Shown one piece after another: positions 42,191-54,285 of a DNA stretch of 64,000 nucleotides. The notes beneath the pieces were generated by a model. The model saw nothing but the letters and a program-made list of their open reading frames with translations. It did not search any database and had not been told where the DNA came from. Source of the stretch: Amborella trichopoda (Eukaryota; Streptophyta; Magnoliopsida; Amborellales; Amborellaceae). The DNA is taken from positions 925,038 through 989,037 of the forward strand of contig NW_006499207.1 of the NCBI RefSeq assembly GCF_000471905.2. The letters are read 5' to 3'. Every line of letters begins with the position of its first letter. Position 1 is the first letter of the stretch. A program made the position numbers and the translations under genes.

Positions 42191-44991
42191 TTTTTTTTCT
42201 GTTATTAGCAACTGGGTAATTCTATTTATAATGCCAAATTATACGGCAGAAGCATAAAATAGAACCTAAATACAACCTATGGATCTCAACTCTTACCGCC
42301 TTAAAGAAAAATGGAAACTTTATTCATAATCTGAATTTAATTATAAGTAAAATTCTAAGTCAAATAGGAAATCCTAATTCAAGTAGGAATCCTAATTCAT
42401 TAGAAATTAAGAACAATAAAATAAAATTAAAACTCAAAAGAAACACGAAAACTTGGGAATACTTATCTAATCTTTGCCTAGGGCCACCCCCATAGGACTT
42501 AGCACAACCCACTCTCGATGACCAGACCAACGATGCATTGATCCTTGGCCCTACTTGAGCCCTCCAAATCTGGGTAGCACCCATGGTAATAGCCTCTCAC
42601 AAAATTGGGGCTGAGAGCTTTAATAAACTAGGGTTTGTTTTCAACCCTTTAAACCTAGGGCATGCCACAATATGGCACCACCCCCTGAAACCAAACTAGG
42701 CTGGGCGTGCCCTCTCACAAATGAGAGGGAAGGAGAGAGAGAGAGAGGTCTCTGCAGTAACACATGATGGGAATGAAAGGGTTCCCCCTTATACATAAGC
42801 CCTCATGGCGTAGGGTATGCCATCTTCCAATAGGACTCAAATTTGACCATGGAGTTCTATGTGATTTGTGAGCAACAAAGAATCAAATTTGAGGCATCCT
42901 TTCTTTAGATTAGGGATCATGATTATTGAGGAATTCTATAACCATTACCCCTCAGATCCTTAACCCATATCCACTTCTGCTTGGACCAGAACTATATCTT
43001 CCATAATCCCATAAAATTTGGGATGTTTCTTACATAGAAACATCTTCTAATTACTTTAGAAATCAAGAGTCAACGAAAACATCTAACTCAAATCTAATTT
43101 GGTCAAGGCTTAACTAACCAAATAAAAAATAATTCTCTTTAAGAAAATTATGCTTAACAAATCATTAAAGGACATGGGGTGGCCCTCCCATAAGGGTTGG
43201 ATTTGTGGGCCTAGTGGGGCCGACGTCGTTGCCCACTTGGGTCCCCCAATGTGTGGGGTTGGGGGTTGGGCTTTTAGCTCTCCACATGGGTCTTGCAAAA
43301 CCGCTCATAAGTTTGGAAATATCAGAACGCCCTTTCTAGGTTTTTATGCATAAAATAAATTTATTGAAATTTTGAAAAACATTTAAAAATTGCAAAATCA
43401 TAAATAAGGTTGGAAAATAATATTTCTGATAATACCAAAAATTCTGAGACACATTTAAAACAGATCTAGAAGTGGATTGGTACTAATGGGTTATAAATAA
43501 ATGATATCTTTGAGGCACTCCACCAAGATCCACAACCATCTTCTCAAACTAACTCAACAAAACCCATGACCCACAGTCAATCGCAAGGGCTCATGATTGG
43601 ACTATCAAAGTTGGTCAGTAAATAACGAAACCATGAATCTAGTGTGTGGATTTCTGGTCCCCCTGCCAAACAAAAGCAAGTGATATCCATAAGGATGCAC
43701 ACACACATATCGCTATAGTACAAGGGAGCACTATCTTATATACATAGTGCCCTCTCTATAGCGATGCTTCTCCAAAATGCGGCTATCATGTGTACATGCC
43801 ATGCGATGGTTATTGAAGAATTGGCCATTGCCCTCACAGGCCTACAACTACACATGGGAATTCCGGTGGCTTCCTTGCTCTCGTCATAATTTTTAGGCAT
43901 CTCTTTGACCTCAAGAAGGGATGATCATTGAAACCCTCATTGGTAGTGGCTATGCCCAGGAGTACAGGGTTTCTTGATGTGACCTAGACCATAAACTGCG
44001 TAACCTAAGTCTAGTCAACCAATATTCCCACTGGAGTGTGAACATCCACTATAAAATATTTACTTTAAAATGCTTTCAAGGCCTACAAGTTTTAAGGATG
44101 TATTTTTGGAATATTTTTGGGTGTTTGAGTTTTTTGAAGCAATTTTATTTTTTGAATAAAATTTTTAGGATTTTAAGATTTTTTTTAAAAGTTACAATGC
44201 TTGTACTTACAAACTTTGTTTAATTAGGACTTCCATTTCAATTAGAATCAGGATTTCTTGGGCTCTGAGTAAGGTCTTTTATTATAAGTAGGGGTCTATG
44301 TAGAGAATTTAGAATGAAGAGAGTTGACTTTTTGATATCCTTTTTCCTGGGTTAGCAATTAAAGCCTGGCTTATAGGCTCCCGCTTTAATTTTTCATTCA
44401 ATAGATCATCTCATTTTCTTTCTTGTGACATTTACTCTGCATCAAAAAATTCACTTTTTTCTACCTAGTACCCATATTTATAGGCAAGGGGAGGAGGAAT
44501 CAAATTCTCATGTGCTGTAAGAGCAGTTGACACAATTCAGGTGTATGAGTTGAGGTGGCACAACTGTTAACAATTTTAAGCATTGAGAATGAGTGCGATG
44601 ATTCATCCATGCTCTTTTCACAATGAGTTGTGCGCACACACCCACACAAAGGAAGAAGAAGCGAAGTGTCGCACAATGAAAGCGGAGTTTTATGACTGGG
44701 TAGGCTTAAAGAAGATAGTAAATGAGTAAATGGTTCTTTTATTGGTGATTGACTAGTGAACAGGTTCCGTTTGTGATGCACATATACAGCTCCAGACATA
44801 GCTAAAAAATCAATTGTCTGTGATTTTACATAGTTTTTTAAAATATCCATGAAGGATACCCATTCTAAAGTATCCATGCATCATATGTTTCCTCTTCTGA
44901 GGAGTTTATTGCTGGATAAATAGAAGTTATCCTTTCCCTCTCTAGATTGTCCCTAATTCAAACCCCACTCTTCAAGGGAGAGTGAGCTTTG
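42191..44991. other. No gene seen; probable retroelement remnants
   Basis: A+T-rich DNA with LTR-like text. It includes 'ctctcacaaatgagagggaagg' and a GA run near 42,735, a hairpin CGCTATAG...CTATAGCG at 43,711-43,765, and TTTTAGGATTTTAAG-type text (44,100-44,200) resembling the LTRs at 36,784. No frame supported. Confidence 0.4.
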
Positions 44992-45990
44992 TGTCACGAC
45001 CCTGCCCACGCCCCCTGGTCCCTACTGCCTAGCAGGAGGGCGACAGGGTACGGGATCGCGATCGGAGGTCGCGACTGGCACTTAGGTGGGAGTGGCTCAA
45101 CGCATATAAAATTTTCGGAATCAAAGCAAACCACGAAACAAAATAAATTCATAAAACAAAAGGCCATGAACTAAGCAAAATAAAACCATCTCATATAAAT
45201 ATATATATTCAATCTCCAAAAATTCTTTTACAAAATGTTCAAGCCGCTACCGGCCTGCCAACAAAAATACAATATTCATCAGAATGATAGCGTGGCACTG
45301 CCACCAGACACCTACAATCAAAAGATCCTTGGATAGAACTCGAGCTTCAAAAGTCTGCTACCACCGGCCAGCTGCCCACGCATGAGCTAAAGGTTCTCAC
45401 TCTACATAGAAGGGAAAAAAAAGAGGTATGAGCTAAAAGCCCAGTAAGTAAATCAGTACCCTTGCAGTCCTGCCTACATGCACACATGAGGGATAATAGG
45501 CCCACAGATTATTACAGTTCACGCGGTGTCATAGAATAATGTCATGCATCAGAGTATACTGGCGGAATATACAGAGTAAAGTTTAGGTATTAAAACCTCG
45601 CACATTTACATGAGCTAATAGTTACATGAACATTCCTCAAAATCACACAGTCAGAAACTTAGTTAAAGCATACAATTTATACAGACAGAAGCTAGTAGTG
45701 CCTACTCTTGAAGTAGAAGCCCCATCGATCAGGCTAAGCCAATCCTGTAACTTGGAACTTCTACCCTCATTCAGGAGGGAGGACAATGACAAATGGAGTT
45801 CCCATTTCGTAATGTCCTTACTCGCACACACAATCCCCAGTGCGCTTTGGGGTTTTGATAGGCTGAGGCCTTGCAAGACACGACCATCTCCTTGCATTTC
45901 CAGGCGAGAGGGCGCGACCCACCCTGTTATTTACAGTTACCTCCCGACTCCACTCCTATCTTGCGAGGTCACTTAGACCTTCATGCCCGG
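44992..45990 (+). mobile_element. 5' part of a TGTCACGACC-family LTR
   Basis: TGTCACGACCCTGCCCACGC matches the LTR start at 25,603. Homology continues through 'gtgggagtggctcaacgcata' and 'caggctaagccaatcctgtaac' to 'gcgctttggggttttgatagg' (45,840; compare 26,405). It ends or diverges at about 45,990, well short of the 3.1 kb length of the other copy. Confidence 0.8.
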
Positions 45991-45999
45991 GCTCAAGCC

Positions 46000-46760
46000 C
46001 AGGAAACTCGGGAAAGGGACCCCAAACCCCTTACTCCCTCTCTACTGGCATCAATGACAAGTCTATTGTTGTCAACTGCATGAGCACTTCTAAAACCGCC
46101 ACCCCTTACTTGTGGACCCTCCACCAGTCTTAAGCTCAAGGGTGGTCCTAACACCACTACCTCTTCTCTCGTGGTCGGCTCTTCTAAAGCCACCACTTCA
46201 ATGGGTAACCATAAGGTCACCGCATCTCCACTCCACAAGGGCACTGCTCATCCTGGTATGATGCCTCACACACTTCATGCTGACGAATTGATCGCTAGAC
46301 CATCTACCGCGAAGGGCTTTAAAGCCGTTCGACACACCCTCACTCACATCACTACGAATGGCTCAGCCATTGCAGTGATAAATCGGGACAAGCAAAAGCT
46401 AACACCACCTCACACTACATTGCATAATACTCATTTAGCTCAGGGCAATCCAAATATTGCACCCGAAAGAGCACACAACCCGTGACTCAGTTGTAGGTCC
46501 CAAACAACTATGTACATGCTTGCAAACCAAAGTGGTCCTAAGACCACTCCAACTGCAAAGGTCAACATTTGAAACGCTAGACCTCTCTCTTCACTAAGGG
46601 TTGGCTTCCAAACCACACCCAACACTTTTGCGGATCAAGCACACACATGCAGTTCCAATGTTGTCTGCGGCTTTAAGGGGAAGGGCTGGCAGTATATGCC
46701 CTTTTCTACCCCCAAAACCATGACAACATGGTATTCAAAGAAATTCCCTTCGAGTACACT
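46000..46760 (+). repeat. Run of short perfect hairpins in retroelement DNA
   Basis: Stems differ from one another: GTGGT/ACCAC (46,142-46,157), GGCTTTAAAGCC (46,315-46,326), AATGGC-TCA-GCCATT (46,357-46,371), GTGGTC-CTAA-GACCAC (46,532-46,547), GGTTGG/CCAAACC (46,599-46,614), ACCATG-ACAA-CATGGT (46,717-46,732). There is no supported protein, although a 104-codon open frame covers part of it. The style resembles the array at 14,050-14,395. Confidence 0.6.
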
Positions 46761-47037
46761 CTTGTCAACCCCTTCTACATCCCATGTATGTGTTGGCCCT
46801 CAAGGATGGACTCAGGAAAAAATCACGGCCCCAAGGCTGATGGAACAGTCCCTCCCTTCTTCTTCAAAAACCAAACTTCCAAAGGCGACCCCGAACTCCC
46901 TACTCTTGGGGCACCGCTCCTTACCTGATTGACTTTGCTTTAATCTCTTTAAGGCAGGCCAATTAGAAGGATGCCATTCCCAATTCCAGTTCTGGGAGCG
47001 CATCTAGTGGAGTTTGAGAATCAAGCAGTAAAAAGGC

Positions 47038-47397
47038 ATGAAAGTGCCGCTCCTAAGAAAGAAGCCAGAGTCTTCCACCTCTGAAGATTTATTAAAGAAA
47101 AACCCATTCTACCCATTGCAAACTACTAATGAACCGAAAATGAACTGTACCGTTCAATGCACAGTTATCGAGGTGCTGGAAGATGAATCCTGCTCATTTG
47201 AACCACAGCCCCAAGGCCGTCTTGAGCCACAACCAATGGAAGTATGGCCCCAAGACTGTCTTGAGCACCAACTTATGGAAGTATGGCCCCAAGGCTGTCA
47301 TGTGCCTAGTCAGTTCAAGCCATGGCCCCAAGGCTGTCTCATTGCATATCTACCTGAGTTACGACCCCAAGGCTGTCAAGAGCCGCTGATCACCTGA
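47038..47397 (+). CDS. Open frame with WPQGC-type tandem repeats, likely retroelement
   Basis: A 119-codon frame starts MKVPLLRKKPESSTSEDLLK and then has five repeats built on 'P-Q-(G/D)-(C/R)': EPQPQGRLEPQPMEVWPQDC, LEHQLMEVWPQGC, FKPWPQGC, LPELRPQGC. At the DNA level these come from a drifting 45-60 bp repeat with 'gccccaaggctgtc'. I recognise no domain. It is flanked by retroelement sequence on both sides, so it is more likely repeat DNA that happens to be open than a host gene. Confidence 0.3.
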   Translation: MKVPLLRKKPESSTSEDLLKKNPFYPLQTTNEPKMNCTVQCTVIEVLEDESCSFEPQPQGRLEPQPMEVWPQDCLEHQLMEVWPQGCHVPSQFKPWPQGCLIAYLPELRPQGCQEPLIT

Positions 47398-47764
47398 TCA
47401 TCAAGGCAATCCCAGATCCAATCGGGGTAGTCTGAACCCCTATTGCCCTGGATTGCCAGATCGGCGCACAAAGCGAACTAGAGTTACTTCTACCATGGAA
47501 CCACATGGCCCTGAAGAACAAGCTGATGTGATGGTAGTCAGTCAAGATGGTGATGGTCCCGAAGATCAAGTGGCCCGCTTTAATGAAACCCTGAACCATA
47601 TCTTGGACAGGCTCAAAGAGCTAGAAAATTCTAGATCAATCAAATATATAGAATTACTATTTGTTAATTCTGGCCATGCATTCATTAACAAGCACTGGAC
47701 ACTTTCTTTTTTCTGTGAATTGAGAAAAGGAGAACTTGATACGCATACAAGTGTCCTACATTGA
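47398..47764 (+). pseudogene. Gag N-terminal-like remnant
   Basis: The plus-strand frame 47,453-47,764 reads MPDRRTKRTRVTSTMEPHGP, then QADVMVVSQDGDGPEDQVAR and FNETLNHILDRLKELENSRS. A charged coiled-coil start like this (helical heptads FNETLNHILDRLKELE) is usual at gag N-termini of plant retrotransposons. From about 47,640 the frame runs into unrelated A+T-rich DNA, so it is truncated. Confidence 0.45.
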
Positions 47765-50239
47765 CACATGTATCTGTATCCATGCAAATAGGTTTTAAAA
47801 TAGGATGTTGGTGAAAACTGTTAAGTTTAGTGGTGAATTAACAGAACATCATCTTTTTTCATGCTTTTACAAGCTGGTGGCATTTAATGTGTCTCTATCT
47901 CTTTTTGCATTTGAAAAATTTTCAGCTGTTGGAGTTAAACTTCTGCTATTCAGTCAAGGGGCAATTGCATCTTTTTCATTTTAAAGAAACTTGAGGTTTG
48001 CCCCTTCCGAGTTTAAAAAATGTTTAGGTACATTTAAGTGCATATCCAGCACTCAGTTCTTCACTCATTTCCTATGAATAATGTATGGATATAGAAACTT
48101 GACTCAAGAGTGTGAGTTATAGAGGAATTGATATCTACTATTGTCTATCTATGTGGGTGCCATGTGGCCTCCATGAAGGCTTTTATTAAACAATTTAGGC
48201 CGTGATACAAACACTTACTTTTATAGCGGTCAAGATACATACAAAAAAACTTGTGGTGTGAACTTTGACGATACCCTCAGAACCAGGAACAATTTGCTAG
48301 TTTGTAATTGTAAACATTAGAAAATCCTCTAGGCATGATTCTTTCATGGTCTATCTGCATCGTAGCTCAACTATTAGAAGCTTTTATTTCTTAAGACATG
48401 GCTTGTGTATTAAGACATCCAAGACTATGGCTGTGTATTAAGATATCCACTTGTTTAAAATTTAAGGAAAGTGTTGTGTAGAAATTTTGTTTGATTTTAG
48501 ATAAGAGAGTGTGGAGATTAATTGAAATTTATTTGCAAAAAGATAGTATTTTTCTCTACACTATTTTCTTATGGGAATAGAGTTATGGAAACCGAGGGAT
48601 AATGCTTCCACCTCATTCCTTTTAATCATGATGATTGATCTAAGGAATGAATGGATGAGATCTCTTCACCCTCATTCTTTTTATTCGGGTCACATAGTCC
48701 TTTCAATGATAAAATAAAGGACGTGTACTTGGAGGAGAGGAATGTAGTGCATATAAAAAATATATAGAATATCTAGGGTGTTTGACTTTAAAAAGAGAGA
48801 GAATGTCTGAGGAAATTTTTTTTGTGATTTGAATAGAAGGTATGGTAGAATGTCTGGATATTTGAAAGTGAGATGAGTATGTTGTGCAAGGAGATAGTTC
48901 TAAGTGAGACTACTCTCTCTCCTTTTGGATAAGTTGGCAGTAGATTTGAACTTAGGATGCCATGCTACAATTGTCAACACCATGCTCATCAAATAATGTG
49001 CTCCATTCCTTGCTCTAACATTGTTTCTGTTTTAGCAATGTCATTGAGATTTTGAAAAGTTTTAGACAGGCGTTTCAAGTTAAGTCGCTCTCTTTAATGT
49101 CATTTTAGATTTAGATGCTTCATGCAATAGGATTTCTTAATCAAAGGGAGGGGTTAAGTTCTGGTTTTCTCTCTCATGGAACCAAAAGGGTGCATGCAAA
49201 CTTTGGATATATCAAGTGCAAAAATGCCAATGATGAAGTAACTAGAGCTTCCTTGGCGCAGCATCATTGCACAGCTGTATGTATCTCTCAGTCTTTACAA
49301 AGGTACTTGTGTTCTAATAACTGCTGTCCCATTGCACATGTTATTCCTGTTCTTGCTACATGCAACAAAGATCTTGTCAACGCATCATGGTTAATCTTTG
49401 TTATGGCTTTGCTTTCTGAATTCTCAAATATCTTTGTGTTCTATTCAGATCACTTGATGTTTGATGTTGGATGAATGGTAAAATGGCTATTTTGCGCATT
49501 CAACCCATGTACAACATCTTTTGAGTCGCTAATTGTCATCTTGTCCTCACCGTGTATCCAATTACTGGCTACAGTTCTGAAATCTCACTTTCTATTGCCA
49601 TGCCACATTTTTTCTGCTTCATAGTCGGTAAGGGTGCTTTGCATACATTTATATTAAACATATCTTTGCATGAAATTCAACAAATAAGAAGATCACATTT
49701 TTGTGGCCTGGCATCAACAATTAAATTGACAATGATCCTTACAAACTTTGTTCCTTTGTGAGAAAATGGCCAAGTGGATCGCATGAAGTTTGACTTAACC
49801 AAATGTTTATGTTCCATGTTTCCTTGTTGTGTTGGGATTTGATGGCAATCTCTCTCCAGTCATTGCACATCATTTGTCAGGGAAGTCATGATAACTTGGA
49901 AAACTGGCATGGGAAGAGAATGCAAAGTTATTACATTGATGCTTTCTTTATGTGATCTATAGATAGCTGCAATGCCTATAGAATAGCTGAAGTGATGACC
50001 TCTCTTATTTGGCATCGGTGATATGGAACTTTCTTTGGTGTGTGGGATACTAGGTTCTTTCCAATTTTTTTATTAGCTGTTTTAATATGTCGAAATCCTG
50101 TTATTATATTTGGTTGTTTTTTTAGTTATGATTTACTTAGCATATGCGAAAGGTTTTTGGTCTTTATCTTATATTGCAATTTGATTTTGAAAAATCTTAT
50201 ATTGTAATTTGATTTTGAGATCTTATTGTACAAGTTCAG
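47765..50239. other. No gene seen; probable intron of the methyltransferase gene
   Basis: A+T-rich DNA with T-rich stretches. A 119-codon frame at 49,115-49,474 shows no known motif and I do not call it. The exon expected just upstream of 50,240 was not found. Confidence 0.45.
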
Positions 50240-50333
50240 GAAAGGAACTGCAGAAGGGGTCAGTTTTGCCCGAATAAATTGATGGGTGAACGAGCTATTG
50301 AGCTTGGGGCTGGCCGTGGACTAGCAGGATTTG
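50240..50333 (+). CDS. METTL21-like methyltransferase, exon with SAM-binding motif I
   Basis: 94 bp between an AG acceptor (TTCAG) and a GTATGC donor. It encodes ERNCRRGQFCPNKLMGERAI then ELGAGRGLAGF. ELGAGRG is motif I (GxGxG) of class I SAM-dependent methyltransferases, which binds S-adenosylmethionine. The surrounding residues fit the METTL21/lysine methyltransferase family (Methyltransf_16). The exon ends in phase 1; the next exon supplies GC to make Gly. Family members usually have Cys where this copy has the Arg of GAGRG, as I recall. Substrate is unknown from sequence; animal relatives methylate lysines of chaperones and elongation factors. Confidence 0.88.
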
Positions 50334-50456
50334 GTATGCTTACTCGCTCCTTAACATCATGGTGAACTTAATGTAGCAAACATTAGTCGCAAGTGAACTT
50401 AGTGTCTATAACAGTAGCCTGTATCTTTCTGTTGATGCTTGTTACATCATTTTTAG

Positions 50457-50576
50457 GCATGGCACTCCTAGGTTGCAATGTTATTTCAACAGACCAGAAG
50501 GAAGTACTGCCTTTGCTGATGAGAAATGTTGAGAGAAATATTTCGAGGATTAAACAAGCAAATTTGAATGTTCTGG
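50457..50576 (+). CDS. METTL21-like methyltransferase, middle exon
   Basis: 120 bp with acceptor TTTTTAG and donor GTATAT. It encodes GMALLGCNVISTDQKEVLPL then LMRNVERNISRIKQANLNVL, directly continuing the previous exon in frame. The 'STDQ' acidic residue at the end of strand 2 is motif II, which contacts the ribose of SAM. 'LPLLMRNVERN' is highly characteristic of this family. The exon ends in phase 1 and joins in frame with the exon 13.1 kb downstream. Confidence 0.92.
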
Positions 50577-51579
50577 GTATATGATGGTACTTGTCTATGC
50601 ACTTTGTATCTCCAGTATAAGCTTATGAGTGGTCTTCTTTATTATTTTTCCTTTTCCCGTGTCATTTTGCTTGGAATGAAAGATTAGTACATTAAGTTAA
50701 ATTTGTGGTATGGTGTATGCAGAGTACAGATTATACATTTTTGTGCTTTTATTATTTATTTTCTCTTGTTAAAAGTTGGAAAATAATATCTGAAAGCATC
50801 CTTGAACCCTTGCAAATAATTGAAGGCTTACAGTACCAAAAAACCATGTGAGGAAGCATGTTGGTCATAGTTGTTAGGAGTGGGAGTAGGATCGGGAGTG
50901 GAGTATCATTGTTTGCCAGAATCTCCCTAATGGGAGCATTCATAATTAGAAATAAGATATATTTTTAAAAAATAATTGAATGACTTCAACCCCTAGTTCT
51001 CTTTCAAATTTTGTCTAGAATGAAAATGTTCATCTTTCTTTAAAACCAAAAATTATATTGAGATGCATTTTGTAGGTTGGACAATGAAACCTGCCAAACA
51101 GCCAAAGTAGGGGAAGTTTTCCCTCTCCCCAACTGCAGGAGCACCACCTTGGGTGGGATCCTAGTGTCTGATTTTCTATCTGAAAGACTAAGTTTTTAAA
51201 TTAAGAGATCATGCCATACTTCACTTGGTAGGGTCATCTTCAAATTCATCCACATCCTGTTCTTGACATCCAGTTCTTCTACATATATACCAAGCTTGTC
51301 CTAGGATGTTCTCATTTTCTTTTCAACAACTAGTCCTTTACTGCATAATATCACATTCTTACTAAAAGGTCAATTATTGTAAGTTTGGAAAACCCTTGAG
51401 GTCTACCGAATGATCAATCATTGCCAATGCTTGTGTATACAAAGGGCCGTCTAGAAACATTCGACTTGCCCAAACATATCTTGAAGGACTATGCCAACTC
51501 GTCTGTTATTCTTGAGAAAATTCAACTTCACTATTTGCTACCAAGAAGTGTATTAGTGGGAATGTAATGACTGGGTTAT
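50577..51579. other. Intronic DNA, no element recognised
   Basis: A+T-rich sequence without coding motifs. Confidence 0.4.
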
Positions 51580-52152
51580 TGATGCAGTAAGAAAAGGTAG
51601 GAAATGAAATCCACCCTCTTTTCGATCCTCAAATAAGCAAAAAAGAACAGCATTAAAAAGGAGAACTATGGCTATGAATCAACCCAAGAGAAGAAGAATA
51701 TCTCTTCTTTCATAGAATAAATCTGTTGACAATAACACAAGTCTCTTAATGGGGCATCCAAGTCCTTTTAGTACGAGACTTCTAAAAAATGTAAAATAAA
51801 AATTACAAACTCAAGTAAATTTCTTTACCTCTCTAGCTCACCTACTTTTTCCCTTTAGTCTCATGTATATCTCCACTAAATCCCCATATATATCTCCGTT
51901 AAATCCCTCAAAGCAAGGAAATCCCCTTTATCCCTTAAAAATAGGTTAAATCAAGGAAGTTCATGCCACCAAAAGTGGACTACTACACCAATTTTTGAGA
52001 TCCATATAGATCCTACCTAAGAAATGAAATAAAATACCCTTTTAGTCTCCCAAAAGCTATTAATCCCCATAACAATAATTTGAAGCCTATGCATGTTCCT
52101 AAAATTGATAGATAAAATATATTTTGAATTCGGCTTTGCTTGATTTGCATCA
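51580..52152 (-). mobile_element. 3' LTR of a reverse-oriented retroelement
   Basis: 573 bp with termini TGATGCA...TGCATCA. Next to it on the minus strand (52,153-52,190) lies 'cttgagaatgagttctctccaagtaggggagta', readable as LENEFSPSRGV. This type of text ends many plant gypsy polyproteins and forms the polypurine region before the 3' LTR. Confidence 0.65.
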
Positions 52153-52741
52153 TACTCCCCTACTTGGAGAGAACTCATTCTCAAGTTTTGAAATAGGCTA
52201 AGCTACTGAATCCTCTACTAAACCCATGATATTCTCCAAGCAGAAACTTGGACATGGACATTGCTGCTTGATCCTTGGACCTCTAAGTTATGGTCCCAGT
52301 CAAAATATCTTCGATCAAATTGCTTAGGGTTTGGATGCAGAAAACATTAACAGCATGCATCTATGGTTGAAATCCTCTGATTGGAAATAGGAAGGGTTAG
52401 CACCACCATTGGTGAGACAAAAGAGCTCTTTGTAGTCTCTTCCACCTACCTTCTCATTTGTTACCTATTCACCACCACCATCAACATTGTTCTCATTACT
52501 ATATCGGGAGCTCAGAAACCAAACATTCCCATTGTTCTAGGAACAATTTTGTCACTCTCACCCGGTTCTTTATGATCATTATCAAAGATACGACAATTCC
52601 CTTATTCATAGAATATTGAATCCAATTGAGGATTGAATTCTTTTTGTTCTTCAAGATTATGCTCCTGTGGATTCCATCGTGTATCGAACCCATCTATGTA
52701 ATTTGACACGTCACTGGTTTGTTCCCACACTAACTCGAGCT
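52153..52741 (-). mobile_element. Deleted internal region of the reverse-oriented retroelement
   Basis: Only about 800 bp separate gag start and pol end; RT, RNase H and integrase are missing. Small frames show no motif. Confidence 0.5.
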
Positions 52742-52954
52742 CTAGCTATAAAAATCTAAACCCTCATGATTTGGATCCAACCCAGTAAGTCCCTCTTTGT
52801 TTGGGGCAGGCTGTTGTTGAGCTCTCTCGCGCAGCAGCTGTGTAACCCTCTCCTTTAAGATGTTGATGTTCTTATGCAATTGGATCAGAACGTTATTCGT
52901 ATAGCCAAAACCTCCATGACCAGCCATTACAATCTCTAACCGTCTTTCAACCAT
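52742..52954 (-). pseudogene. Gag N-terminus of the deleted retroelement
   Basis: A 70-codon frame begins MVERRLEIVMAGHGGFGYTN and has a helical stretch LIQLHKNINILKERVTQLLR. It starts right after a primer-binding-like TTGATATTAAAGC (minus strand 52,967-52,955), which resembles the initiator-methionine tRNA site TGGTATCAGAGC with changes. 'Site, ATGGTTGA..., coiled coil' is the usual start of plant retrotransposon gag. It ends at a stop after DFYS. Confidence 0.6.
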
Positions 52955-52968
52955 GCTTTAATATCAAT

Positions 52969-53500
52969 TGATGGAGGGATTTGAGAAGGAAAACAAAAAA
53001 TTAACAAATTCGAACTAAAGCACAAGCACAAGTTGAAGGAAACCTCGGTTTCCTTCCCACAAAATACTAACTAGCTCACATGAATGATTTTCATCCCTCT
53101 TTATTAACTAGGGTACGAAGCCCAAAAATAACCTTAACCAAAATGAAATTAACTAAATAGTTCCAACTTAATCACAAAAGTCCATAATACCCCTTGTTTA
53201 AATTTAAAAATAATCAGTCCTAACTTAAAGTAATTTTGAATAAGTCCCTAACTTAAAGTAAAATACATAGAATGTCCCTCACTCCACCACGAAATAGAAG
53301 GAGTTAAAACTAAACAGAAAATAAACTGGAAAAAATCCCAAAATAGACTGAAAAACATCCCACTCAGTCTTGTTCTTATAGTACCTCATCTCTGGTTTGC
53401 ATCTGCTAAATAATTGCAAGTGTTAGGAGGAACCTACTGCTCTTATAAATGTTAATCTTCACTGGCCCCACTTGACACACTTTGTACGTTATCAATTGTC
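52969..53500 (-). mobile_element. Probable 5' LTR of a reverse-oriented retroelement
   Basis: On the minus strand the LTR ends CCATCA at 52,969 just before the primer site. It is not obviously similar to the LTR at 51,580-52,152, so the two may belong to different elements fused by deletion. The upstream limit is not visible. Confidence 0.45.
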
Positions 53501-53617
53501 TTTCTCAGACAAAATATTAAGTGCATGAGAATATTTTATCGATTCATAAAGAAGTTTAATAGGAATTTTAGATGTTTGACTTATTATTGTGAATGACCAT
53601 CTCAGAAAGATGTGAAA

Positions 53618-54285
53618 GTAAGGTTTACAAGAAAAAAGGTCCTCATTGGTTCATTATTGTTGTCTATTAAGTCTTATGCATGAAGTGAGAGAAGGATACA
53701 AAGAATCCATTATTAAAACTTAAAAGAATTAGGGACTGTTCCATCAGTAGATCAAGGATTTCTTATCCCTATCACTTCTCTCTGTTGCTTTTGTTTATAT
53801 TTCTCAAATTTGATGTGGGTTTGCTGGGCCAGGTTATTTCGCAGCCTAATGCCTAGAAATCAACAGGGGGTGCAAGGGAGGGGTATTTACATTCCTAAGA
53901 CAATGGAGAGATATAGACTTGTAGAAAAAGGTCCTCATTGCTTCATTACTGTGGTCAATAAGACTTTTCATTAAAGAGAGAGAAAACTAAATCGAATCCA
54001 TTATTAAAACTTAAAAGCAAGGAAATCTCATTATTTTTTTCGGGAAATGCAAAATGTACTCTTCCATCAGTAGATGAAGGATTTCTTGACCATCTCACTT
54101 CTCTCTGCTGCCTTTGTTTATATTTCTCAAATCTCTTTGACGTGGGTTTGCTGGGCCATGCTACTTTGGAGCCTAAGGCGTAGAAATTGACATGGGGTGC
54201 AAGGGGGAGAGGTAAATTGACATGGGGTGCAAGGGGGAGAGGTATTTACAAAGACATTGTTGAGGTGTAGCCTTATAAAATTTGT
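53618..54285. repeat. Tandem duplication of about 310-350 bp
   Basis: Both copies contain 'aaaggtcctcattg', 'gaatccattattaaaacttaaaag', 'ccatcagtagat', 'tttgtttatatttctcaaat' and 'gtgggtttgctgggcca'. The second copy has a further 29-bp direct repeat 'aattgacatggggtgcaagg...' at 54,187-54,244. Confidence 0.85.

Noticed and set aside
46171..46485. 104-codon Thr/His-rich frame
   Set aside because: Overlaps the hairpin repeats, has no domain, and a minus frame is open over part of the same DNA.
49115..49474. 119-codon frame as a methyltransferase exon
   Set aside because: No family motif, no clear splice sites, and it does not join in phase with the exon at 50,240.
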